A stretch of DNA of 64,000 nucleotides from Agapetus fuscipes (Eukaryota; Arthropoda; Insecta; Trichoptera; Glossosomatidae): assembly GCA_951799405.1 (NCBI GenBank), contig OX637335.1:17736342-17800341 (forward strand), written 5' to 3'. This document shows positions 52,788-63,642 of the stretch, piece after piece. Position 1 is the stretch's first letter. The number at the start of each line of letters is the position of its first letter. Below the pieces are notes generated by a model. It saw nothing but the letters and a program-made list of their open reading frames with translations. It ran no database searches and was not told the origin of the DNA. The position numbers and the translations under genes were made by a program.

Positions 52788-53400
52788 CCCCCAGTGCTTG
52801 TTTGGCTTATCTGCCATTCGATTCCAAGATGACCTTTCAATGGTCAATTGTCTTAAGAATCACATTTTACATAATCTGATCTAAGAAAGAAACGTAATAA
52901 TGCGAGAATTGTTTTTAATATTTTACAAACCAGTTTCCAGTTTTTATGTTGTAAAAAAAAAAAATTGGTTTTATGATTTAGTTTTTTATGTCCATGTATA
53001 TATTGCTATTTATTGATTTAAAAAAAAATGTAATTTGTCATGTATGTTCCTTGACTTATAGGTTGTTATGCGGCTGACCACCCATACTGTAAAAAAAATT
53101 GGTTCACTTTGCCAATGTCACCGCTGTTTCAGGGAAGGACGGCAAGAGTTGCAAGGCTTATGTTCATTTGAGATTGGGTTTTTATATTGTAGGTCCACAT
53201 GCGGCATGTGTTAGCGCGAAATTATACATATCTGCTTGTGGGAATGCATTTAATATAAATCTTAAATGATATATATATTTTCAGCTTAGATTAGATATAA
53301 GATAAATTGACACAGTATACATACAAACATTGCTCATGTGAAATTACCTCAGATGGACATCAACAACAAAAAAGCATTAAGGGAACGAATAGTCCATTCA
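52788..53400 (+). mobile_element. MITE-D copy split by LINE-A
   Basis: Left: CCCCCAGTGCTTGTTTGGCT, TTGTCTTAAGAATCACATTT, AATCTGATCTAAGAAAGAAA, CCAGTTTCCAGTTTTTATG. Right, after the LINE: CATACAAACATTGCTCATGT, ATTACCTCAGATGGACAT. The complete order is seen at 60229-60485. Confidence 0.5.
52958..53295 (+). mobile_element. LINE-A 3' end
   Basis: UTR from TTGGTTTTATGATTTAGTTT (as in 29317-29345), then TTCCTTGACTTATAGGTTGT to TTTTCAGCTTAGATTAGA. Inserted in MITE-D. Confidence 0.5.
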
Positions 53401-53569
53401 GATTTAGTGAAATCTAATCCTAGAAAATCTAAAAAAAATCATTTATTATATTTAGTTTTCGTCTGCTCTAATGCATTTTCTTCAAATGTCTCTAGTCCCG
53501 TAAATTGTTAAACAATACACACGGTTTTGAAATAAAAGTACACAAAACTTTGTAAAAAAAATATAGTAA

Positions 53570-53946
53570 ATTGGCGGTTGATCTGTAATGTTGGCGGCTA
53601 GGGTTTATTGAATTGGAATTTGTTTTCTGTTTTAGTTTTGATGTCCATAAGTGCTATTATTTATTGATTTAAAAAAATGAAATTTTTCGTGTATTTCCCT
53701 TGACTTATAGGTTGGTATGTGGCTGACCACCCATACTGTAAAAAAATGTTCACTTTGCAAATGTCACCCCTGTTTCAGCGAAGAACGGCAGGAGTTGCAG
53801 GGTGTATGTCCATTTGAGAGTTGGTTTTTATGTTGTAGGTTCAAATGCGGCGTGCTCAAGCGCGAACTTGTACGTGTCTGCTTGTGAGAATGCATATAAT
53901 GTGAATCTCCAATGTAACATATATTTGCAACTTAGATTAGATTAGT
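53570..53946 (+). mobile_element. LINE-A 3' end with stop region
   Basis: Starts TGGCGGTTGATCTGTAATGT (WRLICNVGG), TAG, UTR, block CCTTGACTTATAGGTTGGTA to CTTAGATTAGATTAG. Confidence 0.5.
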
Positions 53947-54065
53947 CAGCGAAAATCAGATCCTCTCTTTTGACGTTTCGTTTGTAAAGACTCTGCCCCT
54001 TGCAACGTTGTAAGAAGTGCACTATATGCATAGCTTAGTTACGTTAGCGTTTAGCAGGCTTGTTA

Positions 54066-54096
54066 TTTGTGTGAGTGTGTGTGTGTGTGTGCGTAT
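54066..54096. repeat. (TG)n microsatellite
   Basis: GTGTGAGTGTGTGTGTGTGT. Simple repeat in DNA with no other recognised feature (53950-54460). Confidence 0.5.
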
Positions 54097-54465
54097 TAAG
54101 CTGTCTGTGTGCTGTTGGGTTTGCTGGATGTCTATTTACCATTCAGCGTGGGGAACGAGACTCTCATTGTGGTTATTCTACTATGAAGACAATGCGGCAA
54201 TTACAATTTCAATTTTGAAGGCTTTTCCTTTGTAAGAAACAACTTCCTCACTCTTGCATACTCATTCTATCATTTATAATATCAGAAAGTTGCAGATAAT
54301 AAAAATCAAGGTGGCGGTGTGTACACTTAAAGATCTGTTCCGTAATAGTGATCCTGCCTCGGAAAGCTGTTGCGTGTCTCCGAATTCTTCTTCGCTGGGT
54401 TGGAAATTTCATTGCCTACTTTAATATTACTTATCCCATTTTAAATGTGCTCCACCCATTATCGT

Positions 54466-55225
54466 CCCCCCAGTGCTTGTTTGGCTTATCTACCATTTGA
54501 TTCAAATATGCCATTTTAATGACCGGTCCGTAGCTCAGTGGTAACACTGCGGACTCTGAATGGGAAGGTTGTGGGTTCGATTCCCGGCGGAGCACAAAAA
54601 ATATACCATTTATATTTTCAAATTTGCTCTTCGCTGGGTTGAAAAATTCATAAAACCTTTACCAATGACCGGTCACCAAAGGTCCATCCAGCCTTACAGC
54701 AACTGGGTCTTGCTTGAGAATTGGCGCTTTGTAGCAACGACGATAAAGCTCGAAAAAAAGGTCGATAGCTCTATTGGTAGAATGCTTGCATTCCATGCCG
54801 AGAGCAAGGGTTAAACCTCAAAAGTTTACTCAGCCTTCACAAGAAATGAGAACCAGCCCCCCCGGGAGCTGGAAAACCCCACTTCAACTGAAAGTGGTTG
54901 GTGTGAGGCCGGCCCCCTTACCTGTAAAAATAAATAGGTCCCGAAGCGCCACATGCGACCCCTTCGGGGAAACGCAGGCAAGAAGTTACACTATATGTGT
55001 AGCTTAGTTGCGTTGCATTTTAATGAAATAGTATTAATAATCATATTCTACACAATCTGAGCCAAGAAAAAATGTACAACACGGAAAGTGAGAATTATTT
55101 TAAATATCCTAAAAATTAATGCCCAGTTTTCATAAGACACATTGGTCCAGTACACATACAAGCATTGCTCATGTGAAATTACCTCTGATGGGCATAAGAG
55201 ACACAAGCACAAGGGGACATATTTA
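54466..55225 (+). mobile_element. MITE-D copy split by SINE-B2
   Basis: Left: CCCCCAGTGCTTGTTTGGCT to ATATGCCATTTTAATGA. Right: AATCATATTCTACACAATCT, GCCAAGAAAAAATGTACAAC, CATTGGTCCAGTACACATAC, GACACAAGCACAAGGGGACA. The SINE sits between with a duplicated target. Confidence 0.5.
54523..55015 (+). mobile_element. SINE-B2, full-length with 11-bp duplication
   Basis: Flanked by CATTTTAATGA at 54512-54522 and 55016-55026, which fixes both ends. The head is the best preserved: CCGGTCCGTAGCTCAGTGGT (A box) and GTGGGTTCGATTCCCGGCGG (B box). The second unit is GGTCGATAGCTCTATTGGTA with a decayed B box (AGGGTTAAACC). The 3' end is TGTAGCTTAGTTGCGTTG without a poly-A or simple-repeat tail, unlike SINE-B1. 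Confidence 0.5.
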
Positions 55226-55310
55226 CAATAATAATAACTGCACAGTTAAAACTTAATAATCAGATATTAGACGAAACGTTACAAGAGAACTTATTGCATT
55301 ATTTTCGACG

Positions 55311-55340
55311 TTTCGTTAGCGACGTGGCTAACGTCTTCAG
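55311..55340 (-). repeat. Hammerhead-like CTGAAGA-stem-GAAA motif
   Basis: Minus strand: CTGAAGA, C, GTTAGC-CACGTC-GCTAAC, GAAACGTCG. A perfect 6-bp stem. ACGAAACGTTAC (55271-55282) lies downstream of the motif. Same geometry as three other sites with unrelated stems. Confidence 0.5.
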
Positions 55341-55749
55341 GAGACACCCTCTCTGCGCGACGTCTGTGGATGACTGATTTTTCTATAACACTTGTCACAA
55401 ATCACGGCATACCTTCGAGCGAAGGTAGTAATTATGATTAGGTTTAAATTATTAACCTAATCCTAACAACCAAGGGGGCATTATAACACCAAGGTCTTTC
55501 ACTTTTTATTAATAATGCTATGACATTTATTTCTTCAAACGCTGCATTTTCACGACAGGAAGACCAAAAAAAACTACATAAATTCGTTTTGCTCTCGGCA
55601 TGATCCATCATTCTTTGATTGGCACACTGCTTGTATGTTTTGCGAGTATTTCATGGTTTTGCCACACGCAAGCCTCCGGTGATCACATAATTAGTAAATG
55701 TATTCTTAGGTTCCATGGTAGAACGACACAGTGACAAAACGTCACATGA

Positions 55750-56004
55750 TTTCTTGACTTATAGGTTGGTATGAGGCTGACAACCCATACTGTAAAAATG
55801 GTTCAATTTGCCAATGTCACCCCTGTGTCAGGGAAGGTCGGCAAAAGTTGCAGGGTTTATGTTAATTTGAGGCTTGGTTTTAATTTGTAAGTACACATTC
55901 AGTATTTGTAAGCGCGAAATTAGACGTGTCTGTTTGTGGGCATGCATTTGATATGAGTTTTGGATGTTAATGTATCTTTGCCACTCAGATTATAGATAAT
56001 AGAC
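55750..56004 (+). mobile_element. LINE-A 3'-UTR copy inside foldback element
   Basis: TTCTTGACTTATAGGTTGGT to CCACTCAGATTATAGATAAT. UTR block only. Confidence 0.5.
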
Positions 56005-56097
56005 ATAATGGCACATGAAAGAATGACAGAACATCACAATGACAGTGCTTCACATGTCAAAACATCGCTATGACAGTACATAACAGGACGGTATATT

Positions 56098-56177
56098 TGT
56101 TGTGCTCCGCCAGGGTTTCAAACCCACAACCTTCCATTTACAAGTCAGAAGTGTTAACCACTGGACTACGGACCGGT
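56098..56177 (-). mobile_element. SINE-B tRNA-like head only
   Basis: Minus strand: GACCGGTCCGTAGTCCAGTG, GGTTAACACTTCTGACTTG, AAGGTTGTGGGTTTGAAACC. Only the tRNA-like 5' unit is present, inside the foldback element. Confidence 0.5.
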
Positions 56178-56633
56178 CTGGTGGTGGTATGTTCTGTTTT
56201 ATGTTTGTGATGTTTTATCATGTGATATTTTGTCGGAGTGATATATTTGTCACTGTGTCATTCTGTCATGTGTCGCTCTGTCATGTGTCGCTCTGTCATG
56301 TGTCGCTCTGTCATGTGTCGCTCTGTCATGTGTCCTTCTGTCATGTGTCGCACTGGCATGTATCGTTTTGTCACTGTGCCGTTCTACGCTGTCGACGTAT
56401 TCTCGTACGGCTAGTCTAATGTTTATGTATTGCGAAAAAACGAAACATTTTTCATGGAAAAGACGGTCTTTGTTCGCTGCGGCGCAGCCTTGAAATGGCA
56501 AACATTTCCTTTTTAATGTGGGAACGTAAAATATATGGAATTGAGCATAGCGAAGATGCATGTGTTTTTTCTACTTTCAAGGTTACCAACTATTTATGTC
56601 TATTTGATATTTTTATACTATGCATCCTTTTGA

Positions 56634-56895
56634 GCTATCATATCGAGACCTTAAAGGTAAAACTGAATAAGTGACACATTAAACATGCGTTTTTCAGATA
56701 AATACACCTTTTTTCCATGAAAAAATACACTACAAAGTGTAAAATCCTGTAGATTAGCAGTTTGCCATGAGCACTTCCTTATAATTAGTTTACTTACTAT
56801 GAAAAGTTTCACCCAATAAAATGTTTTAACCAACGATTTCTCAAATGAGTGAATCAGCACTTATTCAGTTTTACCTTTTAGGTGGTGATATAAGC
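56634..56895. mobile_element. MITE-H, best copy
   Basis: GACCTTAAAGGTAAAACTGA then ATAAGTG on the left is inverted at the right (CACTTATTCAGTTTTACCTT then TTAGGT), inverted ends of about 25-33 bp. The interior has CAGATAAATACACC, TGAGCACTTCCTTATAATTA and CCCAATAAAATGTTTTAACC. Other copies: 3811-3957, 16644-16876, 26870-27530. Confidence 0.5.
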
Positions 56896-57069
56896 TGTAA
56901 CTTATCTTGATAATTCAAAGAGTTTCAAAAGCCTTTTATTCCTTTTGCTTCCTCTTTACCCATCCTTTACAAGAAATAAAAATCGTGTTTTTCAGTTAAC
57001 GAGAAAATTCGTTTTTGAGCTTTTATATTTTTCAATACAATTTTGACGGAATTTACAAACCGTCGTGTA

Positions 57070-57200
57070 GAGAAAAACGAGCTTTTTAACGTTTCGGTCG
57101 AAGCGGTATCCTAATTCATCTTTAAGTTCGTGGCTCTTTGATGTAGAAGAGACACGACTCTTGATAACGCCGGATACGTCTCGAACGAAACGTTGAGAAA
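57070..57200. repeat. Inverted AACGTTTCG element
   Basis: TTTTTAACGTTTCGGTCGAA then GCGGTATCC on the left faces GGATACGTCTCGAACGAAAC then GTT on the right. The spacer has GTAGAAGAGACACGACTC. In arrangement it resembles the GAAACGTC inverted repeat at 19925-20290. Confidence 0.5.
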
Positions 57201-57464
57201 CCATTGAGAAAAGGTTTTTGGAAAAATCATTGAGAAAAACGCAATCCGCTTTAGATTCTATCAGTGCTGCTCACAAAAAATTTGACATAGTGCTGTTTTA
57301 CGTATCATTGATTTTTTATGTGGTAAATTCTCTGTAGGCTGCGGTTCTGCGGATGAGCCATGGCTTTGCTGTTTTAAAATAACACCGTGTAAGTTAAAAA
57401 ATATCTTGCTACGCAATTTCAAAAAAGATCATTTATTGCACTTTTTCAACTCGGTTAATATGTA

Positions 57465-57575
57465 TTCATCATCAACATCATAATTTACACGAAAACCTTA
57501 ATTGTGTCTTGGCCTCCTTCATCAACGACTGCCAACGCTGTCTATCCCAGCGCCTTTCCTCTCCTACCTGAAATT
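57465..57575 (-). pseudogene. LINE C-terminal tip with 3' tail
   Basis: Minus strand: ERRWDRQRWQSLMKEAKTQL then RFSCK and stop; the usual end of many LINEs (DRxRWRxLVxEAKTRLxF). Then a TGATGTTGATGATGAATA tail. Only the last ~30 codons. Confidence 0.5.
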
Positions 57576-58490
57576 TGATCTTTTTAAAGGCACATTTCCA
57601 TAACAATTTACTATTGAACTTTCAGCGTCACATTTATTTCTTAATTTCGCAACTGTTCCAAAAAGTAGTCCAACCAACAAAACAAATTTTAACACTTTTC
57701 AAATTTATTTTAAGTGTCCATAAAACTTATTGATCTGACTTCCGGGCGCTACTGGGCAAACTGCGAGGCATTGTAAATTTATTTAATAATTATTTTTCTC
57801 AACATATTATATCTAAAATAATAAAAGTACAAAGTTAGACATATACATATTATTATTTTTGTTTCCACTTGAGTTGCAGCGTGGTCGGTTTGCCGCTTAG
57901 GAACAAGCAACAGGCCACAGTTGTTAAGTACATACACATTTCAATGTTATTCACAGTCATTTTTTAAGTAAACTACCTTACTTTCAAACAACTATAACTT
58001 CCATATTTTTTAAGATATAACAATAAATTTTACACCATTTTGTGCGAAATTTAATCCACTCATAAAACAAGTAAGAAAATTTTAAAGTTTATGGATGAAA
58101 TTTGAGTTATACTCGTTTAAAGTATGAGTGATTACTTTGAGAATGGCTTTGAATATCACCGTTTGTGTACACTGTGCAGGATAGTTGTGCAACATTTCTA
58201 TTCCGGCCTTGGTCGCACAGATCTTATTCATAAAGCATCGCAATCGATACCTACACACAATCGTTGCTCTATCACAGCTACGGCTAAACTTCAAAGCCCG
58301 TCCACACCAGGCAAGTAATTAAATGTGTGCGTATCCGATATTTGAATATGTTAATGCATATCCTAGAATCTAGATAAAGAAACACTATGAGAATATGATG
58401 AATAAATTACCAACGTGATTCTAATGACAAAGAAATCCTTCAAAGGGTTTGTTCTATTTTTGAGGCAGATAAAGGCGTTGCCATCTAAAT
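57576..58490. other. No recognised gene
   Basis: AT-rich. ORFs at 58082-58318 lie on both strands over one stretch and have no family motif. Confidence 0.5.
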
Positions 58491-58948
58491 CTAATCTAAA
58501 TCTAAATCTAAGTTGCAAAGATATGTATAATTTGAGATTTATATTAAAAATGCATTCCCACAAGCAGACATGCATAATTTCGCGCTTACACATGCCGCAT
58601 GTGGACCTACAATATAAAAAACCCAATCTCAAATGAACATAAGCCCTGCAACTCTTGCCGACCTTCCCTGAAGCAGGGGTGACATTGGCAAAATGAACCA
58701 TTTTTTACAGTATGGGTGGTCAGCCGCATACCAACCTATCAGTCAAGGAGTACAAGCAATTAATACAATCAAATATATAAAACAAATAAACTCTAAACAA
58801 TTAAACAGTAAAAAATTAAAAAAACTACAAAACATATTTTTTTTAATTTAAAAGCCTCAGCTTTAACCGCCAGCATTACAGATCAACCGCCATTTCTTTC
58901 GATCCTTGCATACTTCTTTCATTTCATCTAGAGCCATAATCTTTTTCA
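58491..58948 (-). mobile_element. LINE-A 3' end with last coding codons
   Basis: Tail AATCTAAATCTAAATCTAAG, block to CCAACCTATCAGTCAAGGAG, AT-rich UTR, then minus-strand ACMKKIMALDEMKEVCKDRK and KWRLICNAGG-stop. Same structure as 29101-29660. Confidence 0.5.
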
Positions 58949-58949
58949 T

Positions 58950-59850
58950 ACAAGCAAAAGCCATAAAAAAAAAGCATAAAAGCCATCAGTATAAAATATA
59001 AATGTTAGCAGTATGATGACACAAGGGGAATATTTTTTACAAATATTTTATTAGTTTACGAGTACATGATAAACCTTTTTTAATGTTTTTTTCGGAAATG
59101 TACAGAATAAATATTTTTCTCGTCTTGTTGACTTTGTACGTTCATCAGTAAGTAAAGAACTTTTTTGCTTTGACTGTATAATCAGTATTCAGTTATTAGA
59201 ATGCTTGCTTTCAAATATGATGTTTAATTCAATCTCACAATCATAGAAGTGGCAAGGTTTACTTTACTTGGACATCACAAAAAAAATCCCCACAGGATCG
59301 AAGACTCCCACTTAAATTCAAACAAAAAAGTCTTCGAAAGGTTAGCCCCTGTCTTGGTGAAAATAAAAACAGCAATGTTGTTTTTTTGTACTCGTACCTC
59401 AGCATACATCGGGCAGCTTAAGACTTATCATTTACTATTTACCACTAACCACTTATCACTTAACTCTTCCCACTTACTTCTTCCTGCTTATCAGATGTCC
59501 TGGTCTGAAGAAGCTTGAACACGCTGTTTAAGATTGCGAAATTTATTTGAAATTCTATACCCTGTGCCCACAAAGTCAGATGAGCTAATTATATTGTACT
59601 TCGTGGCATCCTTTCGGTTAACATCAATATTACAATGCACTATGTAGGTGTGATGTGTACCTGCGCCTAATAAAAATATCACAATGAAATCTTTATTCCT
59701 AGTTTGTAGCAATGAAGAAAACAATTGATAGTTTAATAATAAATACGAGTAAGCAAGTAAGTTCAGATGAATTTTGTTGAAAAAGTATTTTTTGTTTGTC
59801 CTGTTTTTTCTGGTATTTCAGGCGCTTTTTTTCAGAAATATTTTATTCCT
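58950..59850. other. No recognised gene
   Basis: ORF 59249-59518 (89 codons) has no family motif. AT-rich. Confidence 0.5.
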
Positions 59851-59855
59851 AAGTG

Positions 59856-59975
59856 CCGGTATTTTTAACGTTAGCATATCGACTTTATACTGAATGAAAA
59901 AGACGCACTTAAGTCAATCGTGTGGGTAGTTTTTTTTATCAGTTTAAAGTCACATAAGCTAACTTTGAAAATACC
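59856..59975. mobile_element. MITE-I, uninterrupted copy
   Basis: CCGGTATTTTTAACGTTAGC to AGCTAACTTTGAAAATACC, about 120 bp, inverted ends of ~20 bp. Interior GAATGAAAAAGACGCACTT and ATCAGTTTAAAGTCACAT. It shows the empty state of the site filled at 656-1118. Confidence 0.5.
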
Positions 59976-60228
59976 TGATCTAAGAGTTGTGGAACAAAGT
60001 ATTATAGCACCTGATATTCAAATCACGCCCCCTTTATCAGTAGACCAATAAATAGACGCCAACAATTCAATTCGAATCAGAAGGTGGCAGAGCGTTGAAG
60101 AAGTTGCACACAGTAGTAAAGAAACATAGCAGTCTGGATCACAAGAGAAAGTTGCGGCACAAACAGATCCATAGGATTTATAAAAGGAAGGAGATGAAGA
60201 CAAAACCAATGATTTAGTTTCTCAACAA

Positions 60229-60485
60229 ATCGTTCCGCCAGTGCTTGTTTGGCTTATTTACTATTTAATTGATAAACTTTCCTCAAATTGTCTTAAGAAC
60301 CACATTCCACACAATCTGAGCTAAGAAAAAAATGTAAAACACCATAATGTGAGAGTTGTTTTACACATTTTTCAAATCAATGCTCAGTTTTCATAGGACA
60401 TATTGGTCCAGTACCTACACATACAAACACATCGCTCATGGAAAATTACCTGTGATGGACATAAGACAAACAAGCACTAAATAAG
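60229..60485 (+). mobile_element. MITE-D, uninterrupted copy
   Basis: Starts CGTTCCGCCAGTGCTTGTTT and ends GACATAAGACAAACAAGCAC TAA. AGTGCTTGTTTGGCTTAT and its inverse form imperfect terminal inverted repeats. About 257 bp, no coding sequence. Confidence 0.5.
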
Positions 60486-61026
60486 ACGAAATGTGTGAAT
60501 AAATTTTAACTTCTATCGATATTTAATCTCCCACTGACTCATCCACACATAAAGTAGATAGATATATTTTTCCATATTTTTTTTTCAATTTTGTCCATAA
60601 AAACATCACTTCGCTGCACGTTTTTTAAATGCAGATTAATCATTTGATAATACAGCAAAAAAAACTAGTGCTTAAACTTTTCTATAGTGTTTACAAAAAA
60701 AAAACGATCGAAACTAAAACGCTCAATAGAAGCGCTGCTTTATTTTCCATACATTTTTTGAGAATATTTTTTTATAAAATGTTTTGTACTTGGGATATAG
60801 CACCCATAATAACTCTTCTACCTGATATTCTATTCATAGTTACGTATAGTAATTTATACGTATTAACGAATATAAAAAAATATCCAGTTTGGTCTGAAAG
60901 TCACCTTCACGAGTTGTCTTTAAAAGTTTACTCTTGATTATTTTTGGACCGAAATCGGACCATAAAAATTTATTCGGATCAGACTGATAATTATTATGAA
61001 GGCTTATATTTGAATATTATATTACG

Positions 61027-61135
61027 AAATAATCACCATCATCATGACAGCCTTGGTTGGGATTTGGCAGAATCCAGGATTCTCCTCCACTCTCGCTTGT
61101 ACATCGCCTTTGCTCTCCAGCAACGAATGTCTTCT
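61027..61135 (-). pseudogene. LINE C-terminal tip with TGATGATGG tail
   Basis: Minus strand: DIRCWRAKAMYKREWRRILD then SAKSQPRLS, stop, TGATGATGGTGATTA. Comparable with endings such as DRxxWRxIVDxAKTHxGL plus a TGATGA tail. Separate from 57465-57575 by sequence. Confidence 0.5.
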
Positions 61136-61251
61136 TCTTTTTTTTGTGTAAAACAGGTTACCCTAATTACAGTGCACCCTCACAGCTATCAACATGCTGA
61201 GGGGAACTCTATTGCTAGATTTTTAAATCTTAAAAAATTACACTAAAAAAT

Positions 61252-61625
61252 GTCTATATTAGACTTATTTAAGAGCTTTATACTCCGAGTCACAGGGTGT
61301 TGCGCCACGACATCAGTGCGGCTTTTCGATACATGAAATAGATCATGTCCTCGCCCTCGGGTGTAGTCGTCAGGCACATACAACATGTAGCCCTCCAACA
61401 GGGTGGGACTGTGAATTAAGCCATTGATCACCTTATGAGTGAGCACCATAAGGGGCCTGTTGCACCTCGTTTCCAGGCTTTTAAATCCAGTGTCCCGAAG
61501 TAGCTCCTCATGATGCATGAATTGTGGATAACTTCCACACCGCCTCATGAGGAGATACCTGAGAAACTTTTTTTTTGGCTGCATCCACGTTGATACTGTC
61601 CATACATTGAAGTTTTGGCCTTCCT
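61252..61625 (-). pseudogene. LINE-D C-terminal coding fragment (jockey-like)
   Basis: The open minus-strand frame contains LETRCNRPLMVLTHKVINGL, IHSPTLLEGYMLYVPDDYTR and SKSRTDVVAQHPVTRSIKLL, then NKSNIDIF. It resembles the post-RT end of jockey/CR1-type LINEs (RRLxxDLxxLYKLLHGLIxCPxLLxxIxFxVPxxxTR...xxRTNYAxxSPINRxMRLYN). The first eight codons of the ORF are from the neighbouring MITE-P. No RT domain. Confidence 0.5.
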
Positions 61626-61808
61626 GGGTTGGAAGTCTCATCACCACGTGCGGTAATTCTTACCTACGGAATATTGGTAATATTTGCATGAAGAACTGTC
61701 AATCCAAGATGGCCGCAAGTGAACAGCTGATTAGTCTTCATACAAATATTACCGATAATCGGTAGGAATGAATTACCGTGGTTATGACTGTTATGAGACT
61801 TCCAGCCC
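61626..61808. mobile_element. MITE-P palindromic element, copy 2
   Basis: GGGTTGGAAGTCTCATCACC to ATGAGACTTCCAGCCCA. It shares CAATCCAAGATGGCCGCAAG, AACAGCTGATTAGTCTTCAT and ATTACCGATAATCGGTAGG with copy 1, but its centre is inverted relative to copy 1. Confidence 0.5.
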
Positions 61809-61925
61809 AAGTCTCCTGGCCTCAAGCAAGCTTTGTGATGCTATGAGTGTTAGGCACTTTATGGAGCTGGCCGCGTCCATTCTAATTATGTGGCCGATCC
61901 ATTCCAAGCTCCCTATTTCGATAAA
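61809..61925 (-). pseudogene. LINE fragment (LEWIGHIIRMD)
   Basis: Minus strand: FIEIGSLEWIGHIIRMDAAS then SIKCLTLIASQSLLEARRL. LxWxGHVxRMD is a hallmark of LINE post-RT regions. With 61252-61625 on the other side of MITE-P, but motif order suggests a different LINE. Confidence 0.5.
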
Positions 61926-61943
61926 ATAATATCTACCAATTGT

Positions 61944-62294
61944 TATGCTTTTCAAAGGTTCAATTAATTTAAAATTACGGTGATTTATTTTTACACAATT
62001 TATTTCAGATACGGTTCACATACAGAGTCACATTCCACAATCATCATGCTTGGCTTCTCTCTGGCCACAGGGAGCTTTGGTCCTTATTTAAAGTAAGACT
62101 AAGGATGCTTCTCGAATCATTGAGAATTGGAACATGTGAGACTTTGATAGTCAACACTTGAACAATCTCGAATAATACAATTAATATTGAATACAATAAA
62201 AATCGAATACAATTAATATCGAACACAATTTATATGAGTATCTAGCATCTAGAGACTTCACAGACAAGCAAAACACACGATTACATATTCGTAA
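61944..62294 (-). mobile_element. Solo LTR-like element, copy 2
   Basis: Minus strand: TTACGAATATGTAATCGTGT, CTTGTCTGTGAAGTCTCTAG, CTCAATGATTCGAGAAGCAT, TTACTTTAAATAAGGACC, TGTGACTCTGTATGTGAACC, AAATAAATTGTG. It includes a short AATTGTATTCGA tandem (about 62160-62235) absent from copy 1. Confidence 0.5.
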
Positions 62295-63050
62295 CCAATT
62301 AATGATTTTTGATAGTTTAAGTGTGTGTACACATGCTAGAATTTTCTGGTAAGTCTATGATTCTTGATCATACTAGTATTAGTATAGAATGTACTAGTGG
62401 GTTCGGGATAATGGTTTCTGGTGTGTTCTATACACCTTTTTAAAATCAAAATCCACTTGGAAAGGGCAAACAGTAATTGAGCGTGCTCTCAAAGAAATGA
62501 AGCTTTATATAAATTGTGTAATATTTGACTACAATTCTGTAAAAATTAATTCGTGCAATTTATTAAGACATTTAATATTTGTAAACATACGGATTGCATA
62601 AGTAAGTAATTGCATAAACACAATGATTATTCATATAAGTGAGCTAAAAATAGTACACTAATTAAACAATTTAAGCTTCTTGCTGTATGAATAGATCGAT
62701 ACAAAAAAAGATGATTATGAATAAGACAGGTATGCGTGAAATGTTTTTAGGAATGATGCAACCCGCCTTGATGTGAACTTGAAGTCGTAATTAAACATTC
62801 GAATCGCCTTGAAGCAGAAACCTGCATGGAAAATGATTGATGTCTAACCTCGGACCGTGTGGCTGGTCGGGAATTTATTAAAATTAACACTTTTCTATTG
62901 CTGCAGATAAATCATATAAATGTTGGTTGAAATTCTACAACTAAAGATATTTTACGTAATTTAGATATCATATACCTACTAGTATAAGGATATTATTAAC
63001 AAAAGTATTTTTATTCATATACAAGGATAATTTAAACTTTTTAGAGTTTG
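62295..63050. other. No recognised gene
   Basis: AT-rich, no motif. Confidence 0.5.
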
Positions 63051-63109
63051 TGTATTCACTAGTGATGCAACGAATAGTGTATTCGGTCATCCGCCGAATA
63101 CCAAATATT

Positions 63110-63340
63110 CAGCCGATTATTCGGCGGCTGTCCACCGCCTTTCGAGTCTTACTATTGGTTGATCCCGCGCGTCATGGCGAGAGACTTTTCTCGGAAGCTG
63201 GAAACGTTCAAGAAGAAAAGCATAATCGCCTGCTTACAGATAACGCTGACAAGATAGCCTTTCTTAATAACTTTGTAAAAATAATTTTGTATGTAAAATG
63301 TTTTTTTATGAATTACAATGAAACTATACACATTCAATGA
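63110..63340 (+). pseudogene. hAT transposase C-terminal dimerisation domain
   Basis: Reads LVDPARHGERLFSEAGNVQE then EKHNRLLTDNADKIAFLNNF and stops at about 63338. SxxERxFSxAGxxxxxKRNRLxxxNxxxLxFLxxN is the classic hAT C-terminal domain. The ATG at 63050 is outside the element. The left inverted repeat joins almost directly to this domain, so the catalytic region was deleted. Confidence 0.5.
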
Positions 63341-63344
63341 AACG

Positions 63345-63642
63345 CAACGCAACTAAGCTACACATATAGTGTAACTTCTTGCCGCGTTATCCCCGAAGGG
63401 GTCGCATGTGGCGAGTTGAACCTATTTATTTTTAAAGGTAAGGGGGCCGGCCTTACGCCAACCACATCAGTTGTGCTGGTACTTTTTTCTTGTGAAGGCT
63501 GAGTAAGCCTTTCCGATATTTTATTTTGGTGTTTGAAATAAACACCGAAACGGGAAATCATTTCTGACACCCTCGGCGGAATTCGAACCCGAGCTCACGG
63601 CATGGAATGCAAGCACTCTACCAACTAAGTATCGACCGGATT
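63345..63642 (-). mobile_element. SINE-B2 3' module and second tRNA unit inside hAT
   Basis: GCAACGCAACTAAGCTACAC, CCCCGAAGGGGTCGCATGTG, GGGGGCCGGCCTTACGCCAA, GGAATTCGAACCCGAGCTCA and CTACCAACTAAGTATCGACC. It inserted just after the hAT stop codon. Confidence 0.5.

Larger units (their letters stand above)
55719..56386. mobile_element. Foldback-like element, copy 2, with insertions
   Basis: TAGAACGACACAGTGACAAA on the left, inverted TTTGTCACTGTGCCGTTCTA on the right. The right arm has about seven 15-bp units CTGTCATGTGTCGCT at 56262-56370. The left arm has related CATGACAAAA/GACAGAACATCAC units. A LINE-A copy (55750-56004) and a SINE head (56098-56177) have entered it. Confidence 0.5.

Noticed and set aside
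54523..54595. tRNA gene
   Set aside because: Good A and B boxes, but no convincing anticodon arm, and the unit is the head of a dispersed SINE.
56262..56370. CRISPR-like array of 15-bp repeats
   Set aside because: The units are contiguous without spacers, in a eukaryotic foldback element.
60629..60937. 102-codon ORF as a host gene
   Set aside because: AT-rich composition, no motif, low-complexity codon use.
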